A program made the position numbers and the translations under genes. The notes under the pieces are model-generated. The model saw nothing but the letters and a program-made list of their open reading frames with translations, ran no database searches and had not been told where the DNA came from. A DNA stretch of 64,000 bases from Psychrosphaera aestuarii (lineage in GTDB: Bacteria; Pseudomonadota; Gammaproteobacteria; Enterobacterales; Alteromonadaceae). The stretch lies in assembly GCF_017948405.1 (NCBI RefSeq), contig NZ_CP072844.1, positions 1,612,001 through 1,676,000 of the forward strand, in the 5' to 3' direction. Below are positions 1 through 9,469 of this stretch, one piece after another. Position 1 is the stretch's first letter. Every line of letters begins with the position of its first letter.

Positions 1-1698
1 GAATTTGCCGGTTCTCTGTTTTACGTGCTACTTATATCGTTGCTATTAAGTTGGGTTACGGCCATTACCATAACACCGTTTTACGCGAGTCTACTGTTTA
101 AAGAGGCAAAAATAACAAATGATGATAACGAAGAAAGCGACCCATATGCTGGCAAACTTTATGTATCGTACAAAAACTTTTTATCGAAAGCGTTAAGGTT
201 TCCAAAGACGACAATGTTAGCCATGTTTTCGTTATTTGTTGTCGCTGTTATAGGTTTTGGTGCCGTTAAACAATCGTTTTTCCCAGCGTCTAATTTACCT
301 ATGTTTTATGTTGAATATCGATTGCCGCAAGGGTCTGATATTCGAGCGACTGAAGAAACCGGTAAACGCTTGGAAGCGGCAGTGATGGAAAATGAAAATG
401 TAGCCTTTGTCTCAAATACAATAGGGCGTGGGGCTGCACGTTTTATGTTGACGTACAATATGGAGTTAAATTATAGCAACTATGGACAATTAATAGTCAG
501 AGTGAATGACAAAGAACAATTAACGCCAGTGATGAAATCGGTTAGAAGCTATATTGAAAATAACTACCCAGAAATAGAGTCAAAGCTATTACGTGTTGAA
601 ATTGGTCCTGCACAAGCATCAAAAATTGAAGCCCGATTTTCTGGCTCAGACCCAGCGGTTCTGAGAAGTCTAGCCGACGAGGCCAAACAAATATTATTAG
701 CTCAGCCGGATGCTAAAAATGTTTCGGACAATTGGAAAAATATGACTAAGGTCATGCGACCAAAGTTTGATGCAATTGCCGCTCGAGAAGTGGGGATCAC
801 AAAATCGGCAGTGGATGATCTATTACTAACAAACTTTATTGGTAAAACCGTGGGCGTATACAGAGAGGGAACTGAACGTTTACCGATTGTAGTACGGATG
901 CCAGAGCAACAAAGAAATGTGATTGATAGCATAGAGGATATGCAAATATATTCGCCAGTGTTAGCTCAGTACGTGCCTTTATCTAAAGTGATTTCAGAGT
1001 TTTCAATGGAGTTTGAAGATCCTATTATTAACCGTCGAGATAGAAAGCGAACCTTAACAGTCATGGCGGATCACGACATATTGTCGGATAAAACAGCGGC
1101 ACAGCTATTCGCTAAAGTAAAACCTGAAATAGAAAAAATTAAACTACCTGTTGGTTATGAGCTTACTTGGGGTGGCGAGTTCGAAGCCAGTAAAAAAGCC
1201 CAACAGCCAATTTTTAGTGCGTTACCACTAGGTTTTGCCTTAATGTTTATTATTACTGTTTTGCTATTTAACTCGTTTAAATTGGCTACAGTAATTTGGA
1301 CTACCGTGCCATTAGCAATTATTGGAGTATCATTTGGCTTTTTAACTACGGGAATCGCCTTTGGCTTTATGAGTTTACTTGGTTTGTTAAGCTTATCCGG
1401 AATGTTAATCAAAAATGGTATTGTGTTAGTTGAACAAATCGAGTTGGAAAAAGAGGATGGTCGATCTTTTTACGATGCCATTATTCACGCATCAGTAAGT
1501 CGTGTCCGTCCTGTCTCTATGGCCGCTATTACTACCGTCTTAGGTATGGCTCCGCTATTAACAGATGACTTTTTTAAGAGCATGGCCGTGGTCATTATGT
1601 TTGGTTTGGGCTTTGCTACGGTACTAACCTTAGTTGTTGTACCTGTGATGTATTATTTATTAATTAAGCCAAAAGTAAACGAAGACTTAACTTCCTAA
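1..1698 (+). CDS. RND efflux permease, C-terminal part (5' end outside window)
   Basis: This is the C-terminal half of an inner-membrane RND (AcrB/HAE1-type) proton-driven efflux permease. The reading frame is open from the first base (E-F-A-G-S-L-F-Y), so the gene begins upstream and an internal GTG at 25 is not a credible start. About 565 residues remain of the usual 1000-1050: the end of TM6 and its ITPF-type motif, the second large periplasmic loop, then TM7-TM12 with the conserved KNGIVLVEQ segment and the RVRPVSMAAITTVLG motif. It converges on another RND operon and is separated from it by a strong bidirectional terminator. Its adaptor protein is presumably upstream, out of view. Substrate cannot be read from the sequence. 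Confidence 0.9.
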   Translation, partial: EFAGSLFYVLLISLLLSWVTAITITPFYASLLFKEAKITNDDNEESDPYAGKLYVSYKNFLSKALRFPKTTMLAMFSLFVVAVIGFGAVKQSFFPASNLPMFYVEYRLPQGSDIRATEETGKRLEAAVMENENVAFVSNTIGRGAARFMLTYNMELNYSNYGQLIVRVNDKEQLTPVMKSVRSYIENNYPEIESKLLRVEIGPAQASKIEARFSGSDPAVLRSLADEAKQILLAQPDAKNVSDNWKNMTKVMRPKFDAIAAREVGITKSAVDDLLLTNFIGKTVGVYREGTERLPIVVRMPEQQRNVIDSIEDMQIYSPVLAQYVPLSKVISEFSMEFEDPIINRRDRKRTLTVMADHDILSDKTAAQLFAKVKPEIEKIKLPVGYELTWGGEFEASKKAQQPIFSALPLGFALMFIITVLLFNSFKLATVIWTTVPLAIIGVSFGFLTTGIAFGFMSLLGLLSLSGMLIKNGIVLVEQIELEKEDGRSFYDAIIHASVSRVRPVSMAAITTVLGMAPLLTDDFFKSMAVVIMFGLGFATVLTLVVVPVMYYLLIKPKVNEDLTS

Positions 1699-1728
1699 CC
1701 GTTTTATTAAGTATTATTGTTACCGAAT

Positions 1729-1766
1729 ATAAAGGCCTGAGATTGTCGAACCACTCAGGCCTTTAT
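1729..1766. terminator. Bidirectional rho-independent terminator between convergent RND genes
   Basis: A perfect 13-bp stem (ATAAAGGCCTGAG at 1729-1741 pairing with 1754-1766) closes a 12-nt loop. T-rich sequence flanks it on the + side and A-rich sequence on the other side. It can end both the + strand permease and the minus-strand efflux operon. Confidence 0.9.
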
Positions 1767-1780
1767 TTCATTTAAAGTCG

Positions 1781-4700
1781 TTAAACTTTAATTCGAGTTA
1801 TTTTAGTTGTTATTTGTGTAGCTCTTAAGAATAAACGTCTTGTTCTATCCGCAAGCTTTAGTAGCAATACATAAGCCAATGGTACGAGCAATAAACTGGT
1901 TGCCGTCGAGAATATCAATCCGCCCATGATAGCAATAGCCATTGGCGAATATTCAGGACTGCCGGTACCACCTATGTTTGCATCGCCGATAGCTAAAGGC
2001 AACAATCCTAGAATCGTAGTGGACACTGTCATTAATATTGGTCTCAACCTAGATGTGCTGCCTTCTACAACAGCTTCATACAAGCTCGCGCCTGCGTCTC
2101 GCAACTGGTTTATTCTATCCACTAAAACAATGCCGTTGTTAACCACGATACCCATTAAAATCAAAATACCTATCATAACCATCACGGACATGCTGGTTCC
2201 CGTGATTGCTAACGCCCAAAACGTACCTGATATGGAAAATAGTAATGAGGTTATTACCGCGGTTGGTAAAACGAGGCTTTCAAATAATGCTGCCATTACA
2301 ATGTAAATCATGATTAATGCTAGTAACATATTAATCTGCATAACATTTTCGGCTTCTTTTTGACGTTCAAAACTACCGGTTAAACTCCATTTATAGCCAT
2401 TTGGCAACTCAATTTGATTCATTAGTTGGGTAATTCGTTCTTGTGCTTGCTCTAACGTTGTACCTTCAGCTAAATTTGCGCCAATTGCTAAGTTTGTTTG
2501 ACGGAATCTACGGTATATTTGGTTTAACCTTGGGGTGACCGTAATTTCAGCTAATTGGTCTAAACGGTAATCTATATTGCCTTTAGACATGACGATAATT
2601 GATTTAAATCGCTCAAGTGACTTCTCTACGTCATCAGAGAACTTTAGCCGAACCTGAATTTCACCGGCATTTGGATCTCTGTATGTTCGTAAATTCATCC
2701 CTCGCAGAGCCGATGATGCTGCTTGGGCTACCTCGCGACTACTCAGACCATATCTTTGTATTTTATCTCTATCGACAATGATTTGAATTTCTTTTTGATC
2801 GCCAGTAATTTCTGACTTTACATCTTCTAAGCCGTCTATGTTGGCTAATTGAGGTACAACTTGATCTGCTATTTCAATAAGCGTTTCGGTCGCAGCACCA
2901 GCCAGGCTAATCCTCACGCCACCGCCATTTCCTTGATCCCAACCAAATTGAGGTTTTGCAATTACTAGAGTAGGCCAGTTCGCTTCAATTGCTTTTTTGA
3001 TCTCACTAGGCGACTTCGTTAGCTCTTTGTTCATATTTAGTGTTGAACGAGCAAAACCAGGGCGGTAATAAGAATAAACACTGTCGAACTCAAATAGTTC
3101 TTTGTTTTGGTATAAGTAGTCTTCCATTAGTACAACTGCTTTTTCAACTTCTTCTAAGCTTTGGTTGCCTTGGATATTATAGTTTAACCACATTCTACTA
3201 TTGGAAACGCCACTTTCTTCATCGCTAGAGACCATGTTTAGTGGTATCACCATAGAAATAAACAATAAAAAACCGACAAAAAACGATTTCTTCTGATGCT
3301 TCATCACCACGTTAAGGGCTTTACGATAATATATTTGCCACTTGTCTTCACCGGTATGGGTTTTCGGGATGTTTTTAATCTTGCTAGTTAGTAACGGAAT
3401 TAGTGTTTGTGCGATGAGTAAAGAGGCAAAAAGAGATATACAAATTGCAATAGCGACGTGCTCAAGGAATATTGTGACGTCTATTTTTTTACCAATAATG
3501 TTAGGCAAAAATACAATCGCCGTAGTGCAAGTTCCCGCAATAACCGCAAGAGAAACATGGTTTACCCCGTTTACGGTCGCGCGTTTGATATCGTCGTCCA
3601 ATTGACGTTCGTGAAATATCGACTCGGTAACAACAACGGCGTTATCGACTAACATTCCAATAGCGAGCATCAGGCCCATGAGTGAGAGCACATTTAAACT
3701 ATATCCCATCATGTACATAGCACCGAGTGTTATACAGATTGCAAATGGCACAGATAACACAACAATAATGGTTGTCGCAAAATGTCTCAAAAAGGCATAC
3801 AACACTACAATTGATAAAAAGGCGCCAATTAAGCCTGCTTCGGTAAGATTTCCAAGTGAGGTGGTGACGTCCTCAGCAGTATTTTGCATAACAAATAGTG
3901 AGATACCATCAAATTGCGGATTGGTTTTTGCCTCTTCAACAACGGCCATCACGCGGGTTGCAACGTCAACTAGGTTAGCACTCGACTCTTTCATCACATC
4001 CATACCTATTGCATACGTTTGATGAAGGTGACGGCCTTCTTCTCGCTCAGGCAATTCGTAGCTAATATTTGCAACATCTTTAAGTTTTACGTAAGCGTTG
4101 ATGGGCACATTTTCGACTTCTTCAATGCTTTTGAACTGCCCGTTAGGCGAAATAAGAATTTTACCTTGTGCGGTATTTAAAAAGCCCGCCGACTGGCTAA
4201 AGTTCATGCTACGCATAGTATTGATTATCGTTGAAACAGATAACTTATAAGCCGCTATTTTTGACTCATCTAATCGAATAGCAATTTCTCTTTTATCCAC
4301 GCCGTAAAGGGTGACTTGTGAAACTCCAGGAACTCGCTCAATTGGCCTTTTAAGTTGTTTATCTAGGAGATCATAGGCAAACGACAGATCTCTATCTGAA
4401 GAAATGCGTAGATTAAAGACAGGAAAATCGCCGGTGTTAAATTGATAAACCATTATTCGTTCTAAATCGTCAGGTAAAAGCTCTCTAATTGCATCGATTT
4501 TTTCTCGAGCCTCAATAGACTTGGCACTTATGTTCTCATCCCATTTAAATGACAATCCGATATTTGCACCTGATTCACTAGACCAAGACTGTGCTTGTTG
4601 AATTCCCGTGATAGTAGCTAACACTTCTTCAACTGGTTTCGTTATTTGTCGCTCTACTTCAGCTGGTGTTGAATTTGGATACGGAATATTTATAAATAAT

Positions 4701-4864
4701 TCAGGTATCTCTATACCCGGAAACTTTTCCAATGGCAGTAATCTACTTGAGATTGCACCCAACATTAAAAGCGACAGGAATAAGATCACTGTAGTGACAG
4801 GGCGACGCAATGCGAAGGTTGCTAACGAGGCTGAATGACTATTTTTATTTGATGGCAACGACAT
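1781..4864 (-). CDS. RND efflux permease, second of tandem pair (MdtC-like position)
   Basis: Full-length (1027 residues) inner-membrane RND permease of the HAE1/AcrB superfamily, last gene of an adaptor-permease-permease operon. The N-terminus has the family's FALRRPVTTVILF segment in TM1, followed by a large periplasmic domain, TM2-6 with GMLVDNAVVVTE, a second periplasmic domain, and TM7-12 with NNGIVLVDRINQLRDAGAS and SRLRPILMTVSTTILG. An ATG at 4900 is open but would overlap the upstream gene by 56 nt and has no ribosome site. ATG 4864 is preceded by AAGGAG (4871-4876) with 6-nt spacing, so I chose it; it overlaps the upstream permease by 20 nt, implying translational coupling. Two non-identical permeases with one adaptor resemble MdtABC, where B and C form a heterotrimer. 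That arrangement is inference here, and substrate is unknown. Confidence 0.93.
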   Translation of the reverse strand: MSLPSNKNSHSASLATFALRRPVTTVILFLSLLMLGAISSRLLPLEKFPGIEIPELFINIPYPNSTPAEVERQITKPVEEVLATITGIQQAQSWSSESGANIGLSFKWDENISAKSIEAREKIDAIRELLPDDLERIMVYQFNTGDFPVFNLRISSDRDLSFAYDLLDKQLKRPIERVPGVSQVTLYGVDKREIAIRLDESKIAAYKLSVSTIINTMRSMNFSQSAGFLNTAQGKILISPNGQFKSIEEVENVPINAYVKLKDVANISYELPEREEGRHLHQTYAIGMDVMKESSANLVDVATRVMAVVEEAKTNPQFDGISLFVMQNTAEDVTTSLGNLTEAGLIGAFLSIVVLYAFLRHFATTIIVVLSVPFAICITLGAMYMMGYSLNVLSLMGLMLAIGMLVDNAVVVTESIFHERQLDDDIKRATVNGVNHVSLAVIAGTCTTAIVFLPNIIGKKIDVTIFLEHVAIAICISLFASLLIAQTLIPLLTSKIKNIPKTHTGEDKWQIYYRKALNVVMKHQKKSFFVGFLLFISMVIPLNMVSSDEESGVSNSRMWLNYNIQGNQSLEEVEKAVVLMEDYLYQNKELFEFDSVYSYYRPGFARSTLNMNKELTKSPSEIKKAIEANWPTLVIAKPQFGWDQGNGGGVRISLAGAATETLIEIADQVVPQLANIDGLEDVKSEITGDQKEIQIIVDRDKIQRYGLSSREVAQAASSALRGMNLRTYRDPNAGEIQVRLKFSDDVEKSLERFKSIIVMSKGNIDYRLDQLAEITVTPRLNQIYRRFRQTNLAIGANLAEGTTLEQAQERITQLMNQIELPNGYKWSLTGSFERQKEAENVMQINMLLALIMIYIVMAALFESLVLPTAVITSLLFSISGTFWALAITGTSMSVMVMIGILILMGIVVNNGIVLVDRINQLRDAGASLYEAVVEGSTSRLRPILMTVSTTILGLLPLAIGDANIGGTGSPEYSPMAIAIMGGLIFSTATSLLLVPLAYVLLLKLADRTRRLFLRATQITTKITRIKV

Positions 4865-7800
4865 GTTCGTCTCCTTTTGCTTCAAACTGTTTAAGGTCAA
4901 ATAGCCAATACAACGATGGGATGAAGATCAACGTGAGGACAGTTGCGAACACGAGTCCAAATATTACGGTAAGTGCCATAGGTGTACGCATTTCGGAACC
5001 GTCACCGAGTCCAATAGCCAGAGGGAGTAAACCTAAGGTGGTAGTGAGTGTTGTCATTACAATGGGACGAAGGCGAGTCTCTGCAGACTGTTTAATTGCC
5101 TCAAGCTTGTCAACACCTTGTTCTCGTAACTGGTTGATTCTATCGATTAGGACAATGGCATTGTTAACCACTATACCAGCAAGCATAATAAACCCGATGA
5201 ACACCACCACACTGATATTGGTGTTGGTTAAGTAAAGCCCGTATATTGATCCAGCACCAGCGAGAGGTACGGTAAAGAGTATAATTAACGGATGAAGCAA
5301 AGATTCAAATTGTGAAGCCATTACGATATAAACCATAAAGACCGCTAATGCCAATGCCATCATTAAAGAGTTAAATGAAACCTCCATATCTTCATTTTGG
5401 CCATCAATACTGGTTTGAACATTAAGTGGTAAAGCACTGTCTTTTATAATTTCTTTTACGATGATAACCGCAGTAGCTAAGTCACCACTGTTGTAATTCA
5501 CATCAATTAGCGCAACACGCTCTTGTTGAAGACGATTAATTTCGCTTGGGCCTGTTGTAAGTGTTATTTTGGCCACATCTTCAAGCGTAACAGACTTATC
5601 TGCAGTGGGGTTTATAATTAACTGATGCAGATCAGAAAGGGAGTTTCGTTTAGCTTCAGCCGTTCGAACTAAAATATCTACTTTTCGGTCGCCGACAACC
5701 AGTTTACTTGCTACCTTGCCGCCAACTTGAATCGCGACGATTTCAGAGACCTCTGAGGCACTGAGACCAAGTTGAGCTAACCTTGCATGATTAAAATCTA
5801 ATGATATCTCTGGATTGCCGGTTTTTAATGTTGGGTTTATATCTGTTAGCAGTGAATGCTCGTTAAGTTTATTTACTAATTTGTCACTCGCTAGTGTTAA
5901 ACCGTCTAAGTCATAGCTAGTTAAAACCACTTGAATTGGCGCCTTAAAGCTCATTAGTTGTGGTCGCTCTATGGTTGTGACAACACCTGGTATTAGTTTT
6001 AAATTATCACGTAATTCTTGAATCACGATTTCTTCGTCAAGTTTATTAGTCTGCTTTTTCATCACTACGTTTAAACGTCCCCAATTGTCGCCACTTTGTG
6101 CTGGAGAAGCATTAAGCAAACTACCTGTACCTACCATGCTATATGTTTTTTCTACAAGAGGGTGTGCATCTGCTAATACAGACAGTTTTGATAGATTTTG
6201 TTGTGTTACTGCCAGCTTAGTACCGGTAGGCATAAGTACGTCAACATAAAACTCTCCTTGAGACATAGGAGGTAATAATTCAGAGCCTAATTTGCTTATT
6301 AATGGTAGCGACGCAAGGGAGATAGTCATTATCGCGACGGTGACTGATTTAGGCCAGTTTAAGGCGACGTCTAATAGACTTTTATAGCCAGATGCTAGTT
6401 TTTCAAACGCCCAGTTAAAACCACTCGCGGTAGGCACCAATATAAAAGACAATAGTTTAGTTATTAATCTAAGTACTGATTTTAAGACGACAATTATAGA
6501 TAAAGGTATCCAATATCCAATGATCTTTAGTAAGGCTTTAAATGGCCACACAATGAAATAGACTAGTTTGCCAAATTTAGTACGTTCCACATGCGGTTTT
6601 ATGGTCGGCGCGACTTCAGGAATGTCAATGTGCTGTCTTTTTTCGCGAGACGCTAACATCGGTATTAAGGTGATTGATACGATAAGTGAAGCGAGGAGGG
6701 CAAAGGTTATTGCCATTGCTTGATCACTAAATAATTGACCTGCAATTCCTTCAACAAATGCCAATGGAAAAAACACAGCCATAGTAGTTAGGGTTGAGGC
6801 GGTAACTGCCATTGCTACTTCGTTTGTTCCGTTTAACGCAGCAAGTTTAGGTGCCATGCCTTTTTCTTTATAACGGGCGATATTTTCAAGTACTACAATG
6901 GCACTGTCTACTAAAAGACCTATTGCTAAAGCAATACCACCAAGACTCATGATATTTAATGATATTCCATTGCCATACATAAAATTGAACGTTGCGATAA
7001 CAGAGACTGGAATAGATAGAGAAACGATAAATGTTGTCCATGCGTTTCTTAAAAACAAATAAAGTACCAACATGGCGAGTAACCCGCCGATAATACCTGC
7101 GGATTTAACTTCGTTAACAGAAGATTCAATAAACTCAGCTTGGTTATAAATAGTTTGTAGTTTTAGCTCGCCAGGCAAATTTTCATTAATTGGGATAAGT
7201 TGGTTTAAAACGGACTTAGCAACTTGTACTGAGTTCGCATCACCTTCTTTGTATAAAGAAATTTCGATACTCTCGTTACCGTTAATTTGCGTTATGGAAT
7301 CGCGTTCTTTATGGCTGTCAGATACCGAAGCAATGTCGCCAAGTCGAATAATCTTTAGTTTATCTTGCTTAATAATAAGTTGTCGTATCTCTTCAATATT
7401 TTTGAATTGATTGATGGTTCTAACAAAGTAATCTTGGTTTATATCTTTAACTCTGCCTCCAGCCATATTAATGTTTTCGTCTTTTAAACGTTGTACTATG
7501 TGCTGCAGAGGAATTTGATGATGGTTTAATTTAAACTGATCTATCTCAATATGAATTTCTTGCTCTAAACCACCTCCGACGCGAACAGAGGCTACCCCTG
7601 AAATAGATTCTAAATTCCGTTTAATTTGTTCCTCTGCAAATATACGCACCGATTTCAAATCAATGGACGTTTGGTCAGAAACTAACGCAAGGCGCATGAT
7701 TGGATCTAAACTGGGATTGAAGCGTAACAATACTGGCTTCTTAATGTCTAAAGGCAATTGCAGGATGTCTAGTTTTTCGCGAACGTTTAAGCTCGCCATA

Positions 7801-8105
7801 TCCATATCGGTACCCCAATTAAATTCTAATATAACGTCAGATTGACCGGCCTTAGAAATTGAGCTCACTTGGCGAATATTTTTAACAATCCCGATAGCTT
7901 CTTCAATCGGTTTGCTGATTAACAGCTCAACTTCTGCTGGCGCTGCACCTGCATAATCAGTTCGAATAGTTAATGTAGGATAGGATAAGTCTGGTAATAA
8001 GTTTATGGCAAGTCGCGACAGTGAAACCATACCAAATAGCATCACAGCAAGGACAAACATCCAAATCGTTACCGGGCGCTTAATTGCAACTTCTACAATT
8101 TTCAT
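4845..8105 (-). CDS. RND efflux permease, first of tandem pair (MdtB-like position)
   Basis: Inner-membrane RND permease of 1086 residues, longer than the roughly 1040 of AcrB. The extra length lies between TM6 and TM7 (residues about 500-580), where a hydrophobic, lysine-rich stretch adds one or two helices on the cytoplasmic side. Recognisable elements are AIKRPVTIWMFV at the N-terminus, IGLLVDSAIVVLENI in TM4 with the proton-relay acidic residues, NNAIVLIDRINQLREQG and TRLRPIVMTTLTTTLGLLP. ATG 8105 follows AAAGGA at a normal distance; the alternative ATG at 8111 sits directly on that site. The adaptor gene ends 15 nt upstream, and the second permease starts inside this gene's 3' end. One operon with both is likely. 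Confidence 0.93.
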   Translation of the reverse strand: MKIVEVAIKRPVTIWMFVLAVMLFGMVSLSRLAINLLPDLSYPTLTIRTDYAGAAPAEVELLISKPIEEAIGIVKNIRQVSSISKAGQSDVILEFNWGTDMDMASLNVREKLDILQLPLDIKKPVLLRFNPSLDPIMRLALVSDQTSIDLKSVRIFAEEQIKRNLESISGVASVRVGGGLEQEIHIEIDQFKLNHHQIPLQHIVQRLKDENINMAGGRVKDINQDYFVRTINQFKNIEEIRQLIIKQDKLKIIRLGDIASVSDSHKERDSITQINGNESIEISLYKEGDANSVQVAKSVLNQLIPINENLPGELKLQTIYNQAEFIESSVNEVKSAGIIGGLLAMLVLYLFLRNAWTTFIVSLSIPVSVIATFNFMYGNGISLNIMSLGGIALAIGLLVDSAIVVLENIARYKEKGMAPKLAALNGTNEVAMAVTASTLTTMAVFFPLAFVEGIAGQLFSDQAMAITFALLASLIVSITLIPMLASREKRQHIDIPEVAPTIKPHVERTKFGKLVYFIVWPFKALLKIIGYWIPLSIIVVLKSVLRLITKLLSFILVPTASGFNWAFEKLASGYKSLLDVALNWPKSVTVAIMTISLASLPLISKLGSELLPPMSQGEFYVDVLMPTGTKLAVTQQNLSKLSVLADAHPLVEKTYSMVGTGSLLNASPAQSGDNWGRLNVVMKKQTNKLDEEIVIQELRDNLKLIPGVVTTIERPQLMSFKAPIQVVLTSYDLDGLTLASDKLVNKLNEHSLLTDINPTLKTGNPEISLDFNHARLAQLGLSASEVSEIVAIQVGGKVASKLVVGDRKVDILVRTAEAKRNSLSDLHQLIINPTADKSVTLEDVAKITLTTGPSEINRLQQERVALIDVNYNSGDLATAVIIVKEIIKDSALPLNVQTSIDGQNEDMEVSFNSLMMALALAVFMVYIVMASQFESLLHPLIILFTVPLAGAGSIYGLYLTNTNISVVVFIGFIMLAGIVVNNAIVLIDRINQLREQGVDKLEAIKQSAETRLRPIVMTTLTTTLGLLPLAIGLGDGSEMRTPMALTVIFGLVFATVLTLIFIPSLYWLFDLKQFEAKGDEHVVAIK

Positions 8106-8120
8106 GTTCATTCCTTTGAG

Positions 8121-9197
8121 TTATTGTTGTACGGCTACAATAGTGATTTCAGACTCGTTTTTAAGATTATTGTGACCGGCAACTATCAACGACGCGTTAT
8201 CGTCTAATCCATTGACCACTTCAACTAAGCCATTATTGCGAAAACCTGTAGTTATCTCAGTTTTTACGGCTTTGCCGTCGATAATTTGGTAAACATAATT
8301 AGTATTATCCAGCGAAATTACGGCACGTGAAGGTGCGATTAAGGTATCTTTGTGAAGTCCAAGTTGTATATTTACTTCAGCAAACATACCAGGACGCAGA
8401 TTGCCATCGGTGTTATCAACACGAAACACAACTTTAAAAGTACCATTATTTGAATCAATTACAGGATTGATTCGATCTATGTGGGCGGTATAAGTTTTAT
8501 TTCCAATCGCAGGTAAGCTTAATTCTACTGGTTGTTTATGTTGAACTTCAGGAAGACGGCCCTCTGGCAGATAAATAACCCCTTCAAGTGCTTTTTGAGA
8601 GACAATATGGAATAGGTTTTGGTGTTGATATTGATGGACTAAGTTGCCTTTCTTTACATATCGATTTGAAATATAACCAGTAATTGGTGCAACAATCTTT
8701 GTTTCTGAGACGTCTAATTTTGCAATGTCGGTAGCAGCTTGCAACGATTGAAATTGCCACTGCAACTTTTCTAACGTGTCGGCACTCACAAATGTCTTGT
8801 TTTTTGCGGTGTTTAACCTTTTTAATTCACTTTGAACTTGTTCGAGTTCAGCTTGGCGTTGTTGTAATACAAGTTGATATCGAGTGTCGTCTAATTTAGC
8901 TAAAAGCTGACCTTCTTTTACGTAGTCACCTTCTTCAACATAAACTTGTTCAACTAAGCCCTGAACTTTACTAATGACATCGGCTTCAGCTGTTGACTCA
9001 AGAATAGCGTTAGCCGCGTAATAGTTAGCAATATTTGAGCGAACGATGTTTTCAGCTTCAACGGGAACTTTTATAACTTCTTCTTGTTTTGCTTCTTTGT
9101 CGATTGAAGCACTCGCGTCTTCACACGCTTGAAGTGACAAAAGTGTTGCACCGAAAATAATTGCAAGTGGCAGTCGTTTTAATTGGTTTTTGTTCAT
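8121..9197 (-). CDS. RND efflux periplasmic adaptor lipoprotein (HlyD/AcrA/MdtA family)
   Basis: Membrane-fusion (adaptor) subunit that links the inner-membrane RND permeases to an outer-membrane channel. The 358-residue protein opens with a type II signal and lipobox LQAC (Cys25). Then come a barrel-sandwich half with VQGLVEQVYVEEGDYVKEGQ, a short alpha-hairpin (about residues 110-165), the second lipoyl half (KIVAPITGYISNRYVKKGN), and the beta-barrel and membrane-proximal domains. It is the first gene of the three-gene efflux operon, 15 nt before the first permease. No TolC-family gene is adjacent, so a channel encoded elsewhere is presumably used. No regulator is encoded next to it, and I cannot assign a promoter in the AT-rich 270 nt upstream. 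Confidence 0.92.
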   Translation of the reverse strand: MNKNQLKRLPLAIIFGATLLSLQACEDASASIDKEAKQEEVIKVPVEAENIVRSNIANYYAANAILESTAEADVISKVQGLVEQVYVEEGDYVKEGQLLAKLDDTRYQLVLQQRQAELEQVQSELKRLNTAKNKTFVSADTLEKLQWQFQSLQAATDIAKLDVSETKIVAPITGYISNRYVKKGNLVHQYQHQNLFHIVSQKALEGVIYLPEGRLPEVQHKQPVELSLPAIGNKTYTAHIDRINPVIDSNNGTFKVVFRVDNTDGNLRPGMFAEVNIQLGLHKDTLIAPSRAVISLDNTNYVYQIIDGKAVKTEITTGFRNNGLVEVVNGLDDNASLIVAGHNNLKNESEITIVAVQQ

Positions 9198-9367
9198 TAC
9201 ATTGGTCCATTTTAAATGCTATGTATTGAACGTTTATCGCATTACTCGTGCCATTATTTTATTTCTTTAAAATCAATTGGTTACAGCTTAATGAACAATG
9301 CTGTTGGGTGAGAGATACAAAAATATGACGAATTTGACTAATAGTTAGCTAAATCACTAAAAAATCA

Positions 9368-9427
9368 ATAAAGAAATAAAGAAATAAAGAAATAAAGAAG
9401 TGTAGGAATATAGGAATATAAGAATAA
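9368..9427. repeat. Short tandem octanucleotide repeats
   Basis: Four perfect copies of ATAAAGAA run from 9368 to 9399. After a 4-nt break come two perfect copies of AGGAATAT (9404-9419) and a decayed third. The array lies between the gltA terminator and the efflux operon's upstream region. It is too short and too AT-rich to be a CRISPR. Confidence 0.8.
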
Positions 9428-9453
9428 AAAAAGCAGCCATTGGCTGCTTTTTT
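9426..9453 (-). terminator. Rho-independent terminator of gltA
   Basis: The A-tract plus GCAGCC pairs with GGCTGC plus a T-tract around a tiny loop. On the minus strand it ends in a run of T immediately after the gltA stop, 17 nt downstream. The symmetrical A/T flanks would also let it work on the + strand. Confidence 0.9.
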
Positions 9454-9469
9454 AAGACTAAATCAAAAG

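Noticed and set aside
4810..5235. Open frame on + antisense to the RND permease
   Set aside because: It is a shadow of the permease coding frame on the other strand, with no ribosome site or recognisable motif. The same applies to similar frames at 1926-2306 and 3678-4022.
9368..9427. CRISPR-like array
   Set aside because: Units are only 8 nt, directly adjacent, with no spacers.
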